Assembly (NCBI GenBank): GCA_019234295.1
Contig: JAFALK010000091.1
Location: 44,335-108,334, forward strand
Direction of reading: 5' to 3'
Length of the DNA stretch: 64,000 bases
Source of the DNA: Roseateles sp.
GTDB lineage: Bacteria > Pseudomonadota > Gammaproteobacteria > Burkholderiales > Burkholderiaceae_C
The position numbers were made by a program, and so were the translations under genes. This document shows, piece after piece, positions 19,866 through 29,108 of the stretch (positions are counted from its first letter, which is position 1; every line of letters starts with the position of its first letter). The notes under the pieces are model-generated. The model saw only the letters and a list, made by a program, of their open reading frames with translations. It was not told the DNA's origin and did not search any database.

Positions 19866-21305
19866 TCAAGCCGTGGCCAGGGCCGCGGGAATGCGCTGAG
19901 GTGCAATGCGGCCAGCGCGCACCGTCTGCACCACGTTCCAGACCATCACCAGCATGCCGCTCAGGTACAGAAGACCGCCCAGCAGCCGCACCACGTAGAA
20001 GGGGAAGGTGGCCTTGACGCTTTCCACGAAGGTGTAGACCAGCGTCCCGTCGGGGTTGGTGGCGCGCCACATCAGCCCTTGCATCACGCCCGCGATCCAC
20101 ATGGCGGCGATGTAGAGCACGATGCCAATGGTGGCGATCCAGAAGTGCAGGTCGATCGCCCGCGTGCTGTACATGGCTGTGCGGCCGTACATGCGCGGGA
20201 TCAGGTGGTAGAGGCTGCCCATTGAGATGAGCCCCACCCAGCCCAGCGCGCCGCTGTGCACATGACCGATGGTCCAGTCCGTGTAGTGACTCAGGGAGTT
20301 GACGGTCTTGATGGACATCATCGGTCCCTCAAAGGTGCTCATGCCGTAGAACGACAGGGAGACGATGAGGAATTTGAGGATGGGGTCGTCGCGCAGCTTG
20401 TGCCAGGCACCGCTCAGCGTCATGACACCGTTGATCATGCCGCCCCAGCTTGGCGCCAGCAGGATCAGCGAGAACACCATGCCGATGGACTGAGCCCAGT
20501 CGGGCAGGGCGGTGTAGTGCAGGTGGTGCGGGCCCGCCCACATGTAGGTGAAGATCAGCGCCCAGAAATGCACGATGGACAGCCGGTACGAATACACCGG
20601 CCGCTCGGCCTGCTTGGGGATGTAGTAGTACATCATCCCGAGGAAGCCGGCTGTGAGGAAGAAGCCCACGGCGTTATGGCCGTACCACCACTGCACCATG
20701 GCGTCCTGCACGCCGGCGTACGCCGAATAGCTCTTCCACAGGCTCACCGGAACGGCGGCGCTGTTGACGATGTGGAGCACGGCGACGGCGATGATGAAGG
20801 CACCGAAGAACCAGTTGGCCACGTATATGTGGCGCACCTTGCGCAGGCCGATGGTGCCGAAGAAGACCACCGCATAGGCGACCCACACGACCGCGATCAG
20901 CAGGTCGATCGGCCACTCTAGCTCGGCATATTCCTTGCCCTGGGTGATGCCCAGTGGCAGCGTGATGGCGGCCGCGACGATGACCGCCTGCCAGCCCCAG
21001 AAAGTGAACCGGGCGAGGGCCGGCAGGAAGAGCCTCACCTGGCAGGTGCGTTGGACGACGTGATAGCTCGTCGCGAACAGCGCGCAGCCGCCGAAGGCGA
21101 AGATCACGGCATTGGTGTGCAGGGGCCTGAGCCGGCCGTAACTGAACCAGGGGATGCCGAAATTGAGTTCGGGCCAGGTCAACTGGGCGGCGATGATCAC
21201 GCCGACCAGCATCCCTACCACCCCCCACAGCACCGAGGCCAGTGCGAACAGCCGAACCGGGCCGTCGTCGTAGACCTGGGGGCTCTCAGAAATTGAAGAT
21301 GTCAT
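19866..21305 (-). CDS. ccoN: cbb3-type cytochrome c oxidase catalytic subunit CcoN
   Basis: The heme-copper catalytic subunit of the high-affinity terminal oxidase, with about twelve helices. The 479-residue protein has [10 protein letters not shown] (low-spin heme ligand region), [10 protein letters not shown] (CuB His region), [14 protein letters not shown] (two His CuB ligands) and [14 protein letters not shown] (heme b3 region). The start at 21305 is preceded by AAGGAG. A longer frame reaches 21353 but has no ribosome binding site. An FNR box and a -10-like element lie just upstream. Confidence 0.97.
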   Translation of the reverse strand: MTSSISESPQVYDDGPVRLFALASVLWGVVGMLVGVIIAAQLTWPELNFGIPWFSYGRLRPLHTNAVIFAFGGCALFATSYHVVQRTCQVRLFLPALARFTFWGWQAVIVAAAITLPLGITQGKEYAELEWPIDLLIAVVWVAYAVVFFGTIGLRKVRHIYVANWFFGAFIIAVAVLHIVNSAAVPVSLWKSYSAYAGVQDAMVQWWYGHNAVGFFLTAGFLGMMYYYIPKQAERPVYSYRLSIVHFWALIFTYMWAGPHHLHYTALPDWAQSIGMVFSLILLAPSWGGMINGVMTLSGAWHKLRDDPILKFLIVSLSFYGMSTFEGPMMSIKTVNSLSHYTDWTIGHVHSGALGWVGLISMGSLYHLIPRMYGRTAMYSTRAIDLHFWIATIGIVLYIAAMWIAGVMQGLMWRATNPDGTLVYTFVESVKATFPFYVVRLLGGLLYLSGMLVMVWNVVQTVRAGRIAPQRIPAALATA

Positions 21306-21334
21306 GCAATGGCTCCTTGCGAATGCGCAGTTGC

Positions 21335-21340
21335 ATTCTT
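21335..21340 (-). promoter_or_regulatory. Probable -10 element of the ccoNOQP promoter
   Basis: Read on the minus strand this is AAGAAT, four matches to TATAAT. It lies about 31 bases downstream of the centre of the FNR box at 21362-21375. That is the spacing expected for FNR activating from position -41.5, with transcription starting near 21327. Confidence 0.55.
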
Positions 21341-21361
21341 TGGGCCACGTCATTTATTTGT

Positions 21362-21375
21362 TTGATTTCAATCAA
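21362..21375. promoter_or_regulatory. Perfect FNR box upstream of ccoN
   Basis: TTGAT-TTCA-ATCAA matches the FNR consensus exactly. It is centred 63 bases upstream of the ccoN ATG. It also contains the last three bases of the ccoS reading frame, since the ccoS stop codon occupies 21368-21370. Confidence 0.88.
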
Positions 21376-21520
21376 TCGGCACGTCTCGGTCGCCAAGAAT
21401 GCGCTCGCCCTCGGCCTCGACGTCGTCGAACTGGCCTGCATGGAGCGCCCAACCGAACACGCCGATGAGGACCAGCACCAGGCCGGCCGAAAGCGGAATG
21501 AGCAGGTAGAGGATCTCCAT
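21368..21520 (-). CDS. ccoS: cbb3-type oxidase assembly protein CcoS
   Basis: A 50-residue single-pass membrane protein (MEILYLLIPLSAGLVLVLIG followed by VFGWALHAGQFDDVE and an Asp-rich tail). CcoS is needed for cofactor insertion into the cbb3 oxidase. The GWAxxxGQFDDxE pattern is characteristic. Its ATG overlaps the ccoI stop by one base, so it is coupled to ccoI. Its 3' end lies in the FNR box of the ccoN promoter. Confidence 0.93.
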   Translation of the reverse strand: MEILYLLIPLSAGLVLVLIGVFGWALHAGQFDDVEAEGERILGDRDVPID

Positions 21521-23724
21521 CAGCGTGCGAGCCGAAGCGAATTGAGGACGACGAAGAGCGAGCTCGCCGCCATGCCCAGCCCCGCGGCCAGTGGTGGCAG
21601 CAGGCCGGCGAGAGCGAGTGGAATGCAGGCTGCGTTGTAGAGCGCGGCCCAGGCCAGGTTCTGGCGAATCACGCGCATGGCGCGGCGCGCCAGCACGCGT
21701 GCGGTAGCCACGCCGCGCAGCGAGTTGCCGAGCAGGACCACGTCCGCATGGCTGCGTGCGATCGCGGCACCTTCGCCCATGGCCACCGAAAGATCGGCCT
21801 GGGCGAGCACCGGCGCGTCGTTGACGCCGTCGCCCACCATGGCCACGAGATGGCCCTGCGCCTGGGCTTCGCGCACGGCCGCCAGCTTGTCTTCCGGAGA
21901 TAAGCCGCCGCGAGGGCTGTTCAGGCCGAGGCGGGTACTCAAGGCGAGGGTTCGTGCCTCGCTATCGCCCGAAAGGAGGCTGATCTGCAGGCCCAGCCCT
22001 CGCAGCTCCTGCAGGGCAAGAACGCTGTCCTCGCGAAGCTGTTCTTCGAAGTCGAAGCGGGCCTGCACCTGTCCGTCGCAGGACAGGAAGGTCTGGCCGT
22101 CGGCAACCTCGTCGGCCGCTGCGACCCAGGCGGCGGATCCAAGCCGCCAGACGCGGCCTTGATCGTCGACGCCCTCCATGCCGGACCCGGGAACTTCGCG
22201 CAAGGAACGCCAGGGCAGGGACTGGGTGCTGTCCGCCAGCGCCAGCGCAGTCGGATGCCGTGACCAATTGGCGAGAGCTGCGGCGATGGTGCGAAGCCGC
22301 TCTGCGGACTCACTCTGGACTCCCACGGTCCTGAGAGTGACCGCGGCTTGACCCGTCTGGGTCACTGTCCCGGTCTTGTCCACCAGCAGCCGATCCACCC
22401 GGGCCAGCCGTTCGAGCGCGTCGAGCCTTCGCAGCAGCACCCCTTCGCGCGCCAGGCGCGAGGCCGAACTGAGCAGGGCCGAAGGAACGGCCAGGGACAG
22501 CGCGCACGGACAGGTGACGATGAGCACGGACACGAAAACGTAGACGCTGCGCGCTGGGTCAATCCAGGTCCAGATCAGCGCGGCCGCGGCGGCCAGCAGC
22601 AGTACCGCAAATAGGAAGGGGCCCGCCCAGCGATCGGCGGCCCGACTCAAGTCCGGCCGCTGGCTTAGGGCATCCCGCATCAAGGCTGCGATGGCCTCAT
22701 AGCGCGTATCCGCACCAACGCGCTCCACCCGCATCTCGACGGGCACACCCAGGTTCACGCTGCCGGCCACGACCTCATCGCCGGCCTGCTTGGCGACAGG
22801 GCGTGATTCGCCTGTCAGGAGGGCTTCGTCCGCTCGCGTGGGTCCGGTGAGCAGCACACCGTCCGCCGCAAAAGCCTGCCCCAACGCCACGCGTACGCGG
22901 TCTCCGGGCTGTAGGGCATGGACGCTGACGGAGTCCAGGCTGCCATCGGCGCGCACGCGCTGCACCGCCTCCGGCAATCGCAGCAGACTGTCCTCGAGCT
23001 GGGCCGCGGCGCGGTGCCGGGCCTTCATCTCGAGCAGGCGGCTTGCCAGCAAGAAACTCAGGAACATCGTCAGCGAGTCGAAGTACACCGCGCTGCCGAA
23101 CGGCCCGCCGGGATCGAAGGCCGCTCCGGTGCTGGCGACGAAAGCTGTGGCAACACCCAGGGCTACCGGCAGGTCCATGCTGATCCGGCTCTGGCGCAGG
23201 CCTGCCCAGGCACCGAGGAAGAAGGGCGCCGCGCTGAACAGCAGCACCGGCAGGCACAGCAGCCAGGACGCGATCGCGAGCAGTCGGGCCAGATCCGGCG
23301 CCATTTCGCCCGGGGCGCTCACGTAGCTCGGCGTGGCCAGCATCATGATCTGCATGGAGCAGAAAGCCGCCACGAAAAGCCGCCACAGCATCAGGCGGGC
23401 TTCCGCGCGGCGCTGCTCGCGCGCCGCAGCGGCCGTATCGGGCACCGCGCTGTAGCCAGCCCGGGAGATTGCGGTCAGCCACTGGGACGGCCTGCTCAGG
23501 CTTGGGTCCCACCGTACGCGCGCCAGCCCGCTCACGCTGCTGACACTGGATTCGCGCACGCCGGGCAGGGCGTTCAAGGCCGCTTCGACGGTGAGTGCAC
23601 AAGTGGCGCAGGTCATGCCGCTGACCCGCAGCGAAGATTCGGCCAGCGCATCGCCGCCGGTCTGTGCCCGCCAGCGCGTGAACGGCGCGTACTCGCGCGG
23701 GTCGTCGATAAAGGTCGCGTCCAT
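21520..23724 (-). CDS. ccoI: Cu(+)-exporting P1B-type ATPase CcoI/FixI
   Basis: A P-type ATPase that supplies copper for cbb3 oxidase maturation. The 734-residue protein has a heavy-metal-associated domain with GMTCATC (Cys39, Cys42), eight helices, the transport motif CPC (VTCPCALSLAVP), the phosphorylation site DKTGT, and the hinge GDGVNDAPVLAQAD. The start at 23724 gives MDATFIDD. A longer frame runs into the upstream gene. It begins one base from the stop of the hemerythrin-like gene, so the two are one operon with ccoS. Confidence 0.93.
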   Translation of the reverse strand: MDATFIDDPREYAPFTRWRAQTGGDALAESSLRVSGMTCATCALTVEAALNALPGVRESSVSSVSGLARVRWDPSLSRPSQWLTAISRAGYSAVPDTAAAAREQRRAEARLMLWRLFVAAFCSMQIMMLATPSYVSAPGEMAPDLARLLAIASWLLCLPVLLFSAAPFFLGAWAGLRQSRISMDLPVALGVATAFVASTGAAFDPGGPFGSAVYFDSLTMFLSFLLASRLLEMKARHRAAAQLEDSLLRLPEAVQRVRADGSLDSVSVHALQPGDRVRVALGQAFAADGVLLTGPTRADEALLTGESRPVAKQAGDEVVAGSVNLGVPVEMRVERVGADTRYEAIAALMRDALSQRPDLSRAADRWAGPFLFAVLLLAAAAALIWTWIDPARSVYVFVSVLIVTCPCALSLAVPSALLSSASRLAREGVLLRRLDALERLARVDRLLVDKTGTVTQTGQAAVTLRTVGVQSESAERLRTIAAALANWSRHPTALALADSTQSLPWRSLREVPGSGMEGVDDQGRVWRLGSAAWVAAADEVADGQTFLSCDGQVQARFDFEEQLREDSVLALQELRGLGLQISLLSGDSEARTLALSTRLGLNSPRGGLSPEDKLAAVREAQAQGHLVAMVGDGVNDAPVLAQADLSVAMGEGAAIARSHADVVLLGNSLRGVATARVLARRAMRVIRQNLAWAALYNAACIPLALAGLLPPLAAGLGMAASSLFVVLNSLRLAR

Positions 23725-23725
23725 G

Positions 23726-24325
23726 TCAGCCGGCGCCTGCCAGGCCCGGCAATCGCACGTGATCGGCAATGCGACGGTAGAGATCCCGGTACACGCCGTT
23801 CCGGTCGCGGGCCAGGAGCGGGTCAGTCTGCAGGCTGAACTCGGCGTCCAGCTCGTCCCAGTCCTGGGTTGTCAACACCTTCTGCGCCAGCGGAAACGCT
23901 TCCTGCTCCTCCTGCCGCATGTGGCTCAGGTAGAAGTCCGTGTAGCGCTCAAGCGCGCACTCGAACGCTTCGCGCCGGGAATCGCCCATGACCTCGAAGG
24001 CCAGCAGCGCATGCTCGAGGCGGTGGATGGCGAAAATGCCCTGGTCGTGCTCGGCCCCCAGATGGTCTAGCAGGTCTCTGGATTCGACAGAACGGGCGCG
24101 GATCTTCGGGAACAGCAAATCACTTTCCTTGCGGTGGTGATGCTGTTCGGGAAACTCATCCAGATAGAACACCATGGCTCTGAGCGTCTCCAGGTCGGGC
24201 GGCTGGCCGACCTGGCGTGATTGCCGCAAAAGGGCCTGCATGCCCTTGAGCACGGCAGCGAGAGCTAGGTGCTCGTCGAGAAGAATGCGAAGCGTGGGAC
24301 GCAGTCGGAGAGTGTTGATCGCCAT
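23726..24325 (-). CDS. Hemerythrin HHE domain protein
   Basis: A 199-residue four-helix protein. The likely di-iron or oxygen-binding residues of an HHE domain are visible: LLDEHLALAAVL near residue 16, DEFPEQHHHRKESDLLFP near residue 55, HLGAEHDQGIF and YLSHMRQEEQEAFPLA. Such proteins are linked to oxygen or nitric-oxide sensing and to repair of iron centres (YtfE/RIC type). It is the first gene before ccoI and lies just downstream of an FNR-type box. That suggests low-oxygen expression together with oxidase assembly genes. Start 24325 is by homology-like N-terminus. No clear ribosome binding site precedes it. Confidence 0.85.
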   Translation of the reverse strand: MAINTLRLRPTLRILLDEHLALAAVLKGMQALLRQSRQVGQPPDLETLRAMVFYLDEFPEQHHHRKESDLLFPKIRARSVESRDLLDHLGAEHDQGIFAIHRLEHALLAFEVMGDSRREAFECALERYTDFYLSHMRQEEQEAFPLAQKVLTTQDWDELDAEFSLQTDPLLARDRNGVYRDLYRRIADHVRLPGLAGAG

Positions 24326-24358
24326 GGCAGGAGCCTGACAGGCGTGCAAGCGTCTTGT

Positions 24359-24372
24359 TTGATATGCGTCAA
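24359..24372. promoter_or_regulatory. FNR-type box upstream of the hemerythrin-like gene
   Basis: TTGAT-ATGC-GTCAA has one perfect half and one half with a single change from TTGAT-N4-ATCAA. It is centred about 41 bases from the proposed start codon of the hemerythrin-like gene. Confidence 0.7.
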
Positions 24373-24666
24373 TCGGCAGGCTATCCGCCACCAAAAAGGA
24401 CCCGCCGATCGGTTTCGGTGGCCCGGGCCAGACTGGTCGCCTCACTTTCATCAACGTGCGGTGAGCTGAATTGCCGCTGCGTCGGAAGCTCGATTCGAGC
24501 ATCGGCGTGTAGGCGCCAGCCGCTGACCGGCGTAATGGAGCCAGTCACTGACCACTTGCCGATTTCGGGTGAGTACCAGCCATGACGAAGCCCACCCTCT
24601 TTGTGGCAGCGTTTAGCGTCGCGGGTCGGCGCTTTGACACAGCGCCTCACATTAGGAACTCAGTCG

Positions 24667-25272
24667 TCAATTTGCAGCGAGCTTCGCTGCAATCGTGGCG
24701 ACATGTCGGCCTTGAGACTTGGCCATGGCTAGCTCCTGCTCGCTAGGCTGACGTTCGCCCTGGCCCCCGGCAATCGTCGAAGCACCGTACGGACTGCCGC
24801 CCTTGATTTCATCGAGCCCCATCTGGCGCTGTTCGCTGTAAGGCAGGCCCACGACAATCATGCCCTGATGCATCAGCGTGGGAATGAAGGTCAGGATGGT
24901 GCTCTCTTGCCCGCCATGTTGCGTCGCGCTCGACGTGAACACGCTGCCGACCTTTCCAATCAGGGCGCCCTTCATCCAGAGACCGCCGGTCTGATCAAGG
25001 AAGGTGCGCATTTGCCCGGTCATGTTCCCGAAGCGCGTCGGCGTTCCGAAGATGATGGCGTCGTAGTCCGCCAGCTCGTCAGGAGTGGCCACAGGAATCG
25101 TCGAGTCCGTCTTGCCGCCAATCTTCTTGATGGCCTCGTCGGACATCGTCTCCGGCACACGCTTCAGCGTGACAGTCGTGCCAGGCACTTCAGCCGCCCC
25201 CTGCGCCTCGGCTTGCGCCATGCGTGCGATGTGACCGTAGATGCTGTGAAACAGAACCAGAACCTTTGCCAT
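24667..25272 (-). CDS. wrbA: NAD(P)H:quinone oxidoreductase WrbA
   Basis: An FMN-dependent flavodoxin-like enzyme that reduces quinones by two electrons. The 201-residue protein starts [20 protein letters not shown], the FMN phosphate-binding loop. It then has [35 protein letters not shown] and [12 protein letters not shown], all WrbA signatures. The ATG at 25272 follows GAGAGG. The gene stands alone between the cbb3 locus and the mobile region. Confidence 0.95.
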   Translation of the reverse strand: MAKVLVLFHSIYGHIARMAQAEAQGAAEVPGTTVTLKRVPETMSDEAIKKIGGKTDSTIPVATPDELADYDAIIFGTPTRFGNMTGQMRTFLDQTGGLWMKGALIGKVGSVFTSSATQHGGQESTILTFIPTLMHQGMIVVGLPYSEQRQMGLDEIKGGSPYGASTIAGGQGERQPSEQELAMAKSQGRHVATIAAKLAAN

Positions 25273-25380
25273 GACTTGCCTCTCGGTGGTTGGTGGAACA
25301 GTCGGATGGTGCCGGAATGGCTGAACGTCCCTGAAGGTAGGGACCACTGCCTGATGGCGGGCGAAGGTTATGCCCTTGCA

Positions 25381-26145
25381 TTAGCCCGCAGTCAGAAAGT
25401 GGTCTACCCGGGCCGCATCCAGGACGGCCTCGAAGTCTGGCCTCAGGTAGGACAACGGGCTGCGGCCATCGAGAGCCTCAGCGGGCGGGCGCCGCGGCAA
25501 CGCTGAGTTTGAATGTTTGTCAGTAGTGCTCGCACGGACTCCTTCATGCGCCTTTTGTGCGGACGCAGCGCGCGGAAAAGCCAGGTGCTCAACCTGGCTG
25601 CGGACGGTCACCATCCTATTGCCAGCTGCCGGATTTCTTGCGATTCGGTCACAGGTATTCCTGACGAATTGGAGAGCTTGGTTCCAACGGGCTTCGGCCT
25701 GAGGAGACGGCTCCGAAGCGTTTCGCAATGAAATGAATTCGGCCCCAAGCGCGTTGCCCAAGGCGTCGAAGTCCAGCGCGCTGAGCGCATCGTCCAGATT
25801 TCCACCAAGAGCCTCGGTGTGGACGTACAGCGCTTCGATGACGCTTAGCTTTCGCTTGTGTGTCGAAGCAGCCAAGCTGCCAGCATGCAACAGCGACCAG
25901 ACTGACGACAAATAGCGTGGCAGGAATTGTTCGTCGAGGAGCGCATGCGCTTGAGTGGATCCAGATGCACCGACAAATACGACAATGTATATTATGTTAA
26001 ATGAACAATGCTGTCGTGCCGCCTCCCGCTGGTCGGAGCCGTCCGACACATAGTTCCTCCTGAAGCACCTGGAGGTGGGTAAGGCAACCGCTTTGACAAA
26101 CGCGAGGCAATCGCTTTGACATCCGGGCCCTTCAATCAACTTCAT
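25381..26145 (-). pseudogene. Decayed integrase-like N-terminal fragment
   Basis: A frame of up to 254 residues with no convincing start. Its middle (STHKRKLSVIEALYVHTEAL, LDDALSALDFDALGNAL, WNQALQFVRNTCDRIARNPA) resembles the N-terminal, SAM-like region of large tyrosine recombinases in betaproteobacteria. No catalytic R-H-R-Y region follows. After VRSQVEHL the sequence changes character and ends in an unrelated tail (RRPPAEALDGRSPLSYL). The upstream DNA near 25,980-26,010 is strikingly AT-rich. I read it as a remnant joined to other DNA. The family assignment is from recall and uncertain. Confidence 0.4.
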
Positions 26146-26265
26146 CGGTCCACTGGAATCTGATCTCGGTTGCGGGTCCCCTGACGCGCCCCAAGTCCGG
26201 TGTAATGCGGACTACGGGCATCTCGGCATAAACCTTTGCGCGCCCTTACCTAGGGAGTGAGCTCA

Positions 26266-26667
26266 TCAGTTGAGCTGCGCAGTCCACTCCACAATCAGAT
26301 TCAGGCGTTCGTCGTCAATGCGCTCCCAGGTCATGGTCATTGCGTTGGCAGGATTGACGCCCAGCACCTCAAGATTTCCAACCATCGACCGCGGGACAAC
26401 GAAGCAATCCCCGGTCGGCGTATCAAATTCGATCACCGGAACGTCGTTCACGTAGACATGGGCGCGTTCACCGGTGGCTTCGTTTCCGGGCCGAATGTTG
26501 ATTCCAGCTGGCAGGGGGCACTGCCAATCTTCATCACCCCAGCGATATGGTCGCAGCCATCCGCCTGCCGCTAGATGTCCCACCAGGATAACGGGCTCTT
26601 CGCCGTTCGTTAGCGCAGCTGTGCACCCCGCGGCGACAGAAGAGACAAACGCCTGCATCTGCCCCAC
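26266..26667 (-). CDS. Hypothetical protein next to IS66, possibly truncated
   Basis: A 133-residue protein from a GTG at 26667 (MGQMQAFVSSVAAG). It has a beta-rich look with PVILVGHLAAGGWLRPYRWG and VYVNDVPVIEFDTPTGDCFVV. I do not recognise the family. Its upstream region is stopped in frame and the IS66 genes begin about 85 bases away. The original N-terminus may therefore have been lost when the element inserted. Confidence 0.5.
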   Translation of the reverse strand: MGQMQAFVSSVAAGCTAALTNGEEPVILVGHLAAGGWLRPYRWGDEDWQCPLPAGINIRPGNEATGERAHVYVNDVPVIEFDTPTGDCFVVPRSMVGNLEVLGVNPANAMTMTWERIDDERLNLIVEWTAQLN

Positions 26668-26752
26668 GCTGGGCGTATGCGTCCGGCAATGTCATCTTGA
26701 AGCCGCAGCCGCCAGCGATAAGGATGCTGTCCACTTAACTTAGGTGGACACG

Positions 26753-27100
26753 ATGACAAGCGAGAGGAAGACACGGCGCAGATACGGGGCGGCGAAGAAG
26801 GCGCAGGTTCTGGCTGAATGCTCAGAGCCCGGCAAGTCGGTGGCACAGGTGGCGCTGGCGCACGGCATCAATGCCAACGTCGTGCACCGGTGGCGGCAAC
26901 TGGCGCGCGAAGGCAGTGGTGACGCAGTCGCTAAGACAAGCGAGTTCATCGCTCTGCCGCTTCCCGACGCGGCTGTGCCTGCTGCGACGCCGGCGGACAT
27001 CCGAGTCGAACTCAGACGTGGCGCCGTCTGCGTCACCGTCACTTGGCCGGTCTGCGCGGCGGCAGAGCTTGCCACGTGGACGCGCGAGCTGCTGCGGTGA
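26753..27100 (+). CDS. tnpA: IS66 accessory protein TnpA (HTH)
   Basis: A 115-residue DNA-binding protein of the IS66 TnpA/IS3-OrfA-like type. The helix-turn-helix is visible in RRYGAAKKAQVLAECSEP and VAQVALAHGINANVVHRW. TnpA is required for IS66 transposition together with TnpB. The ATG at 26753 is chosen over a GTG three codons upstream. Its stop overlaps the tnpB GTG start. Confidence 0.9.
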   Translation: MTSERKTRRRYGAAKKAQVLAECSEPGKSVAQVALAHGINANVVHRWRQLAREGSGDAVAKTSEFIALPLPDAAVPAATPADIRVELRRGAVCVTVTWPVCAAAELATWTRELLR

Positions 27101-27429
27101 TCCGCGTCGACGCCGTATGGCTGGCGGTCCAGCCCCTGGACATGCGGGCCGGCACCGAGTCGGCCCTGGCCCGTGTCGTCGCGGTCTTCGGCGAGGCCAG
27201 GCCGCACCATGCGTACCTGTTCGCCAACCGGCGAGCCAACCGCATGAAGTGCCTGGTACATGATGGCATCGGCGTGTGGCTGGCGGCCAGGCGGCTCAAT
27301 GCCGGCAAGTTCGTCTGGCCCCTGGACGGCGCGAGCACGCAGAGCCTGACGCGCGTGCAGCTCGATGCGCTCGTGCTGGGGCTGCCGTGGCAGCGCCTGG
27401 GCGAGGCCGGGATCATCCGCACGATCTGA
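27097..27429 (+). CDS. tnpB: IS66 accessory protein TnpB (Orf2)
   Basis: A 110-residue protein of the IS66 Orf2 family, which starts from a GTG within the tnpA stop (GTGA overlap). The family pattern is clear in VWLAVQPLDMRAGTESAL, ANRRANRMKCLVHDGIGVWL, RRLNAGKFVWP and LVLGLPWQRLG. The biochemical function is unknown, but it is essential in tested elements. Confidence 0.92.
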   Translation: MIRVDAVWLAVQPLDMRAGTESALARVVAVFGEARPHHAYLFANRRANRMKCLVHDGIGVWLAARRLNAGKFVWPLDGASTQSLTRVQLDALVLGLPWQRLGEAGIIRTI

Positions 27430-27505
27430 GGCGCGCTGCCCGAGCCCGGGCAATTGCCGGTTATGCCGATGCGCGGAAAGCGGCGATGCGGCACGATCAC
27501 CGTCC

Positions 27506-29068
27506 ATGATCAGTGCACAGCAGCTGGACGCCTTGGACCCGCAGACGCGGCAAGCCGTGCAGTCGCTGCTGGCTGAGGTCCAGCAGCGTGACGCCGAGAT
27601 CGCCTTCAAGCAGGCGTTGATCGACAAGCTCACGCACGAGATGGCGATCCTCAAGCGCATGAAGTTCGCCGCCACCAGCGAACGCTTCGCCAGCACCCTC
27701 TCGCCCGAGCAGCGAAGCCTGCTGGAGGAGACGCTGGACACCGACATCCATGAACTCGACAGCGAGCTGCAGCGGCATCGCAAGAAGCTCGACAAGAAGG
27801 ACGAAGACGAGAAGCAGCAACCCAAGCGCACCCAGCTGCCAGCGGATCTGCCGCGCCGCGATGTGCCGCACGAGCCGGCGGATACGAGCTGCGGCTGCGG
27901 CAAGGCCATGCAACGCATCGGTGAGGACGTGGCCGAGAAGCTGGACTACCAGCCCGGCGTCTTCACCGTCGAGCGCCATGTGCGCGGCAAGTGGGTGTGC
28001 AAGTGCTGCGAGCGGATCGTGCAGGCGCCGGTGCCGGCCCACGTGATCGACAAAGGCATCCCGACCGTGGGCCTGCTGGCACAGATCCTGGTGGCCAAGT
28101 TCATGGACCACTTGCCCTTGTACCGGCAGGAGGCCGTCTTCGCACGTGCCGGCCACCTGATCGCGCGCTCGACGCTGGCGCAGTGGGTCGGCGAGTGCGG
28201 CGCGCAGTTGCAGCCGCTGGTGCGAGCCCTGGCCGACGAACTGCGCCGCCACATGGTGCTGCATGCCGATGAGACGCCGGTGGCCATGCTCAAGCCGGGA
28301 AACGGCAAGACCCACAAAGCCTACATCTGGTCGTACTGCACGCCGAGCACGAACCCGGTCAAGGCGGTGGTGTTCGAGTTCAGCGAGACCCGCAGCGGCG
28401 AGAACGTGCGCGAGTTCTTGCGGCTGGAAACGCCCAATGCCTGGCAGGGCACACTGGTCACCGACGGATTCAGTGGCTACTCGGCTTGCGTCGACAAGGG
28501 CGTGACATCGGCGCAATGCATGGCACACGGCCGGCGCAAGTTCCACGAACTCTGGGCCAACCACGGCAGCAAGGTCGCTGAGCAGGCGCTGCGCTTCTAC
28601 CAAGTCCTGTTCCGCATCGAGCGGCAGGCTGAACAACTCACCAGTGAAGAGCGACGACGGATCCGACAGCGCAAGTCACGCAGAGTGCTGAACGTATTCC
28701 ATCGATGGCTGCTCGCACAGCGACAGTTGGTGCCGCCGGGCTCCGCGACCATCAAGGCCATCGACTACAGCTTGAAGCGCTGGAAGGAGCTCACGCACTT
28801 CGTCACCGACGGTGACGTGCCGATCTCGAACAATTGGATCGAGAACCAGATCCGACCGATTGCCATCGGAAGATCGAATTGGCTCTTCGCCGGCAGTCTG
28901 CGCGCAGGCAAACGCGCCGCGGCCATCATGAGCCTGCTGCACTCGGCGCGCATCAACGGGCACGATCCGTACGCGTACTTCAAGGACGTCCTCGAGCGGC
29001 TGCCAACACATCCGGCCAGCCGGATCGACGAGCTGCTGCCGCATCGCTGGTCGCCGCCGCCGGGCTGA
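27506..29068 (+). CDS. tnpC: IS66 family transposase TnpC
   Basis: The DDE transposase, 520 residues. An N-terminal leucine-rich helix is followed by a Cys-rich zinc-binding section (SCGCGK near 129 and WVCKCCER near 163). The catalytic core has Asp255 (LHADETPVA), Asp320 (LVTDGFSGY) and Glu446 (NNWIENQIRP). The reading frame is intact from the ATG at 27506, so the element may still be active. Confidence 0.95.
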   Translation: MISAQQLDALDPQTRQAVQSLLAEVQQRDAEIAFKQALIDKLTHEMAILKRMKFAATSERFASTLSPEQRSLLEETLDTDIHELDSELQRHRKKLDKKDEDEKQQPKRTQLPADLPRRDVPHEPADTSCGCGKAMQRIGEDVAEKLDYQPGVFTVERHVRGKWVCKCCERIVQAPVPAHVIDKGIPTVGLLAQILVAKFMDHLPLYRQEAVFARAGHLIARSTLAQWVGECGAQLQPLVRALADELRRHMVLHADETPVAMLKPGNGKTHKAYIWSYCTPSTNPVKAVVFEFSETRSGENVREFLRLETPNAWQGTLVTDGFSGYSACVDKGVTSAQCMAHGRRKFHELWANHGSKVAEQALRFYQVLFRIERQAEQLTSEERRRIRQRKSRRVLNVFHRWLLAQRQLVPPGSATIKAIDYSLKRWKELTHFVTDGDVPISNNWIENQIRPIAIGRSNWLFAGSLRAGKRAAAIMSLLHSARINGHDPYAYFKDVLERLPTHPASRIDELLPHRWSPPPG

Positions 29069-29108
29069 GCTTGCCAACAGTGCCGCCCCCTGCTGGTACG
29101 CTGCGGCG

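Larger units (their letters stand above)
26753..29068 (+). mobile_element. IS66-family insertion sequence (coding part)
   Basis: Three genes in the fixed IS66 order (tnpA, tnpB, tnpC) on one strand define the element. Its terminal inverted repeats and 8-bp target duplications could not be placed by eye, so the true ends are outside the limits given. The pRiA4b ORF-3 family gene immediately downstream may be a passenger. Confidence 0.85.

Noticed and set aside
24381..24650. 90-codon minus-strand frame upstream of the hemerythrin-like gene
   Set aside because: It contains a patch (GWYSPEIGKWSVTGS) that looks protein-like, but it runs across the FNR-type box, has no ribosome binding site and no family I recognise. 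It may be a decayed fragment, so it is not called.
26728..26750. TGTCCAC/GTGGACA inverted repeat just before the IS66 tnpA
   Set aside because: It could be a hairpin or operator, but a 7-base arm next to an unknown boundary is too little to assign a role.
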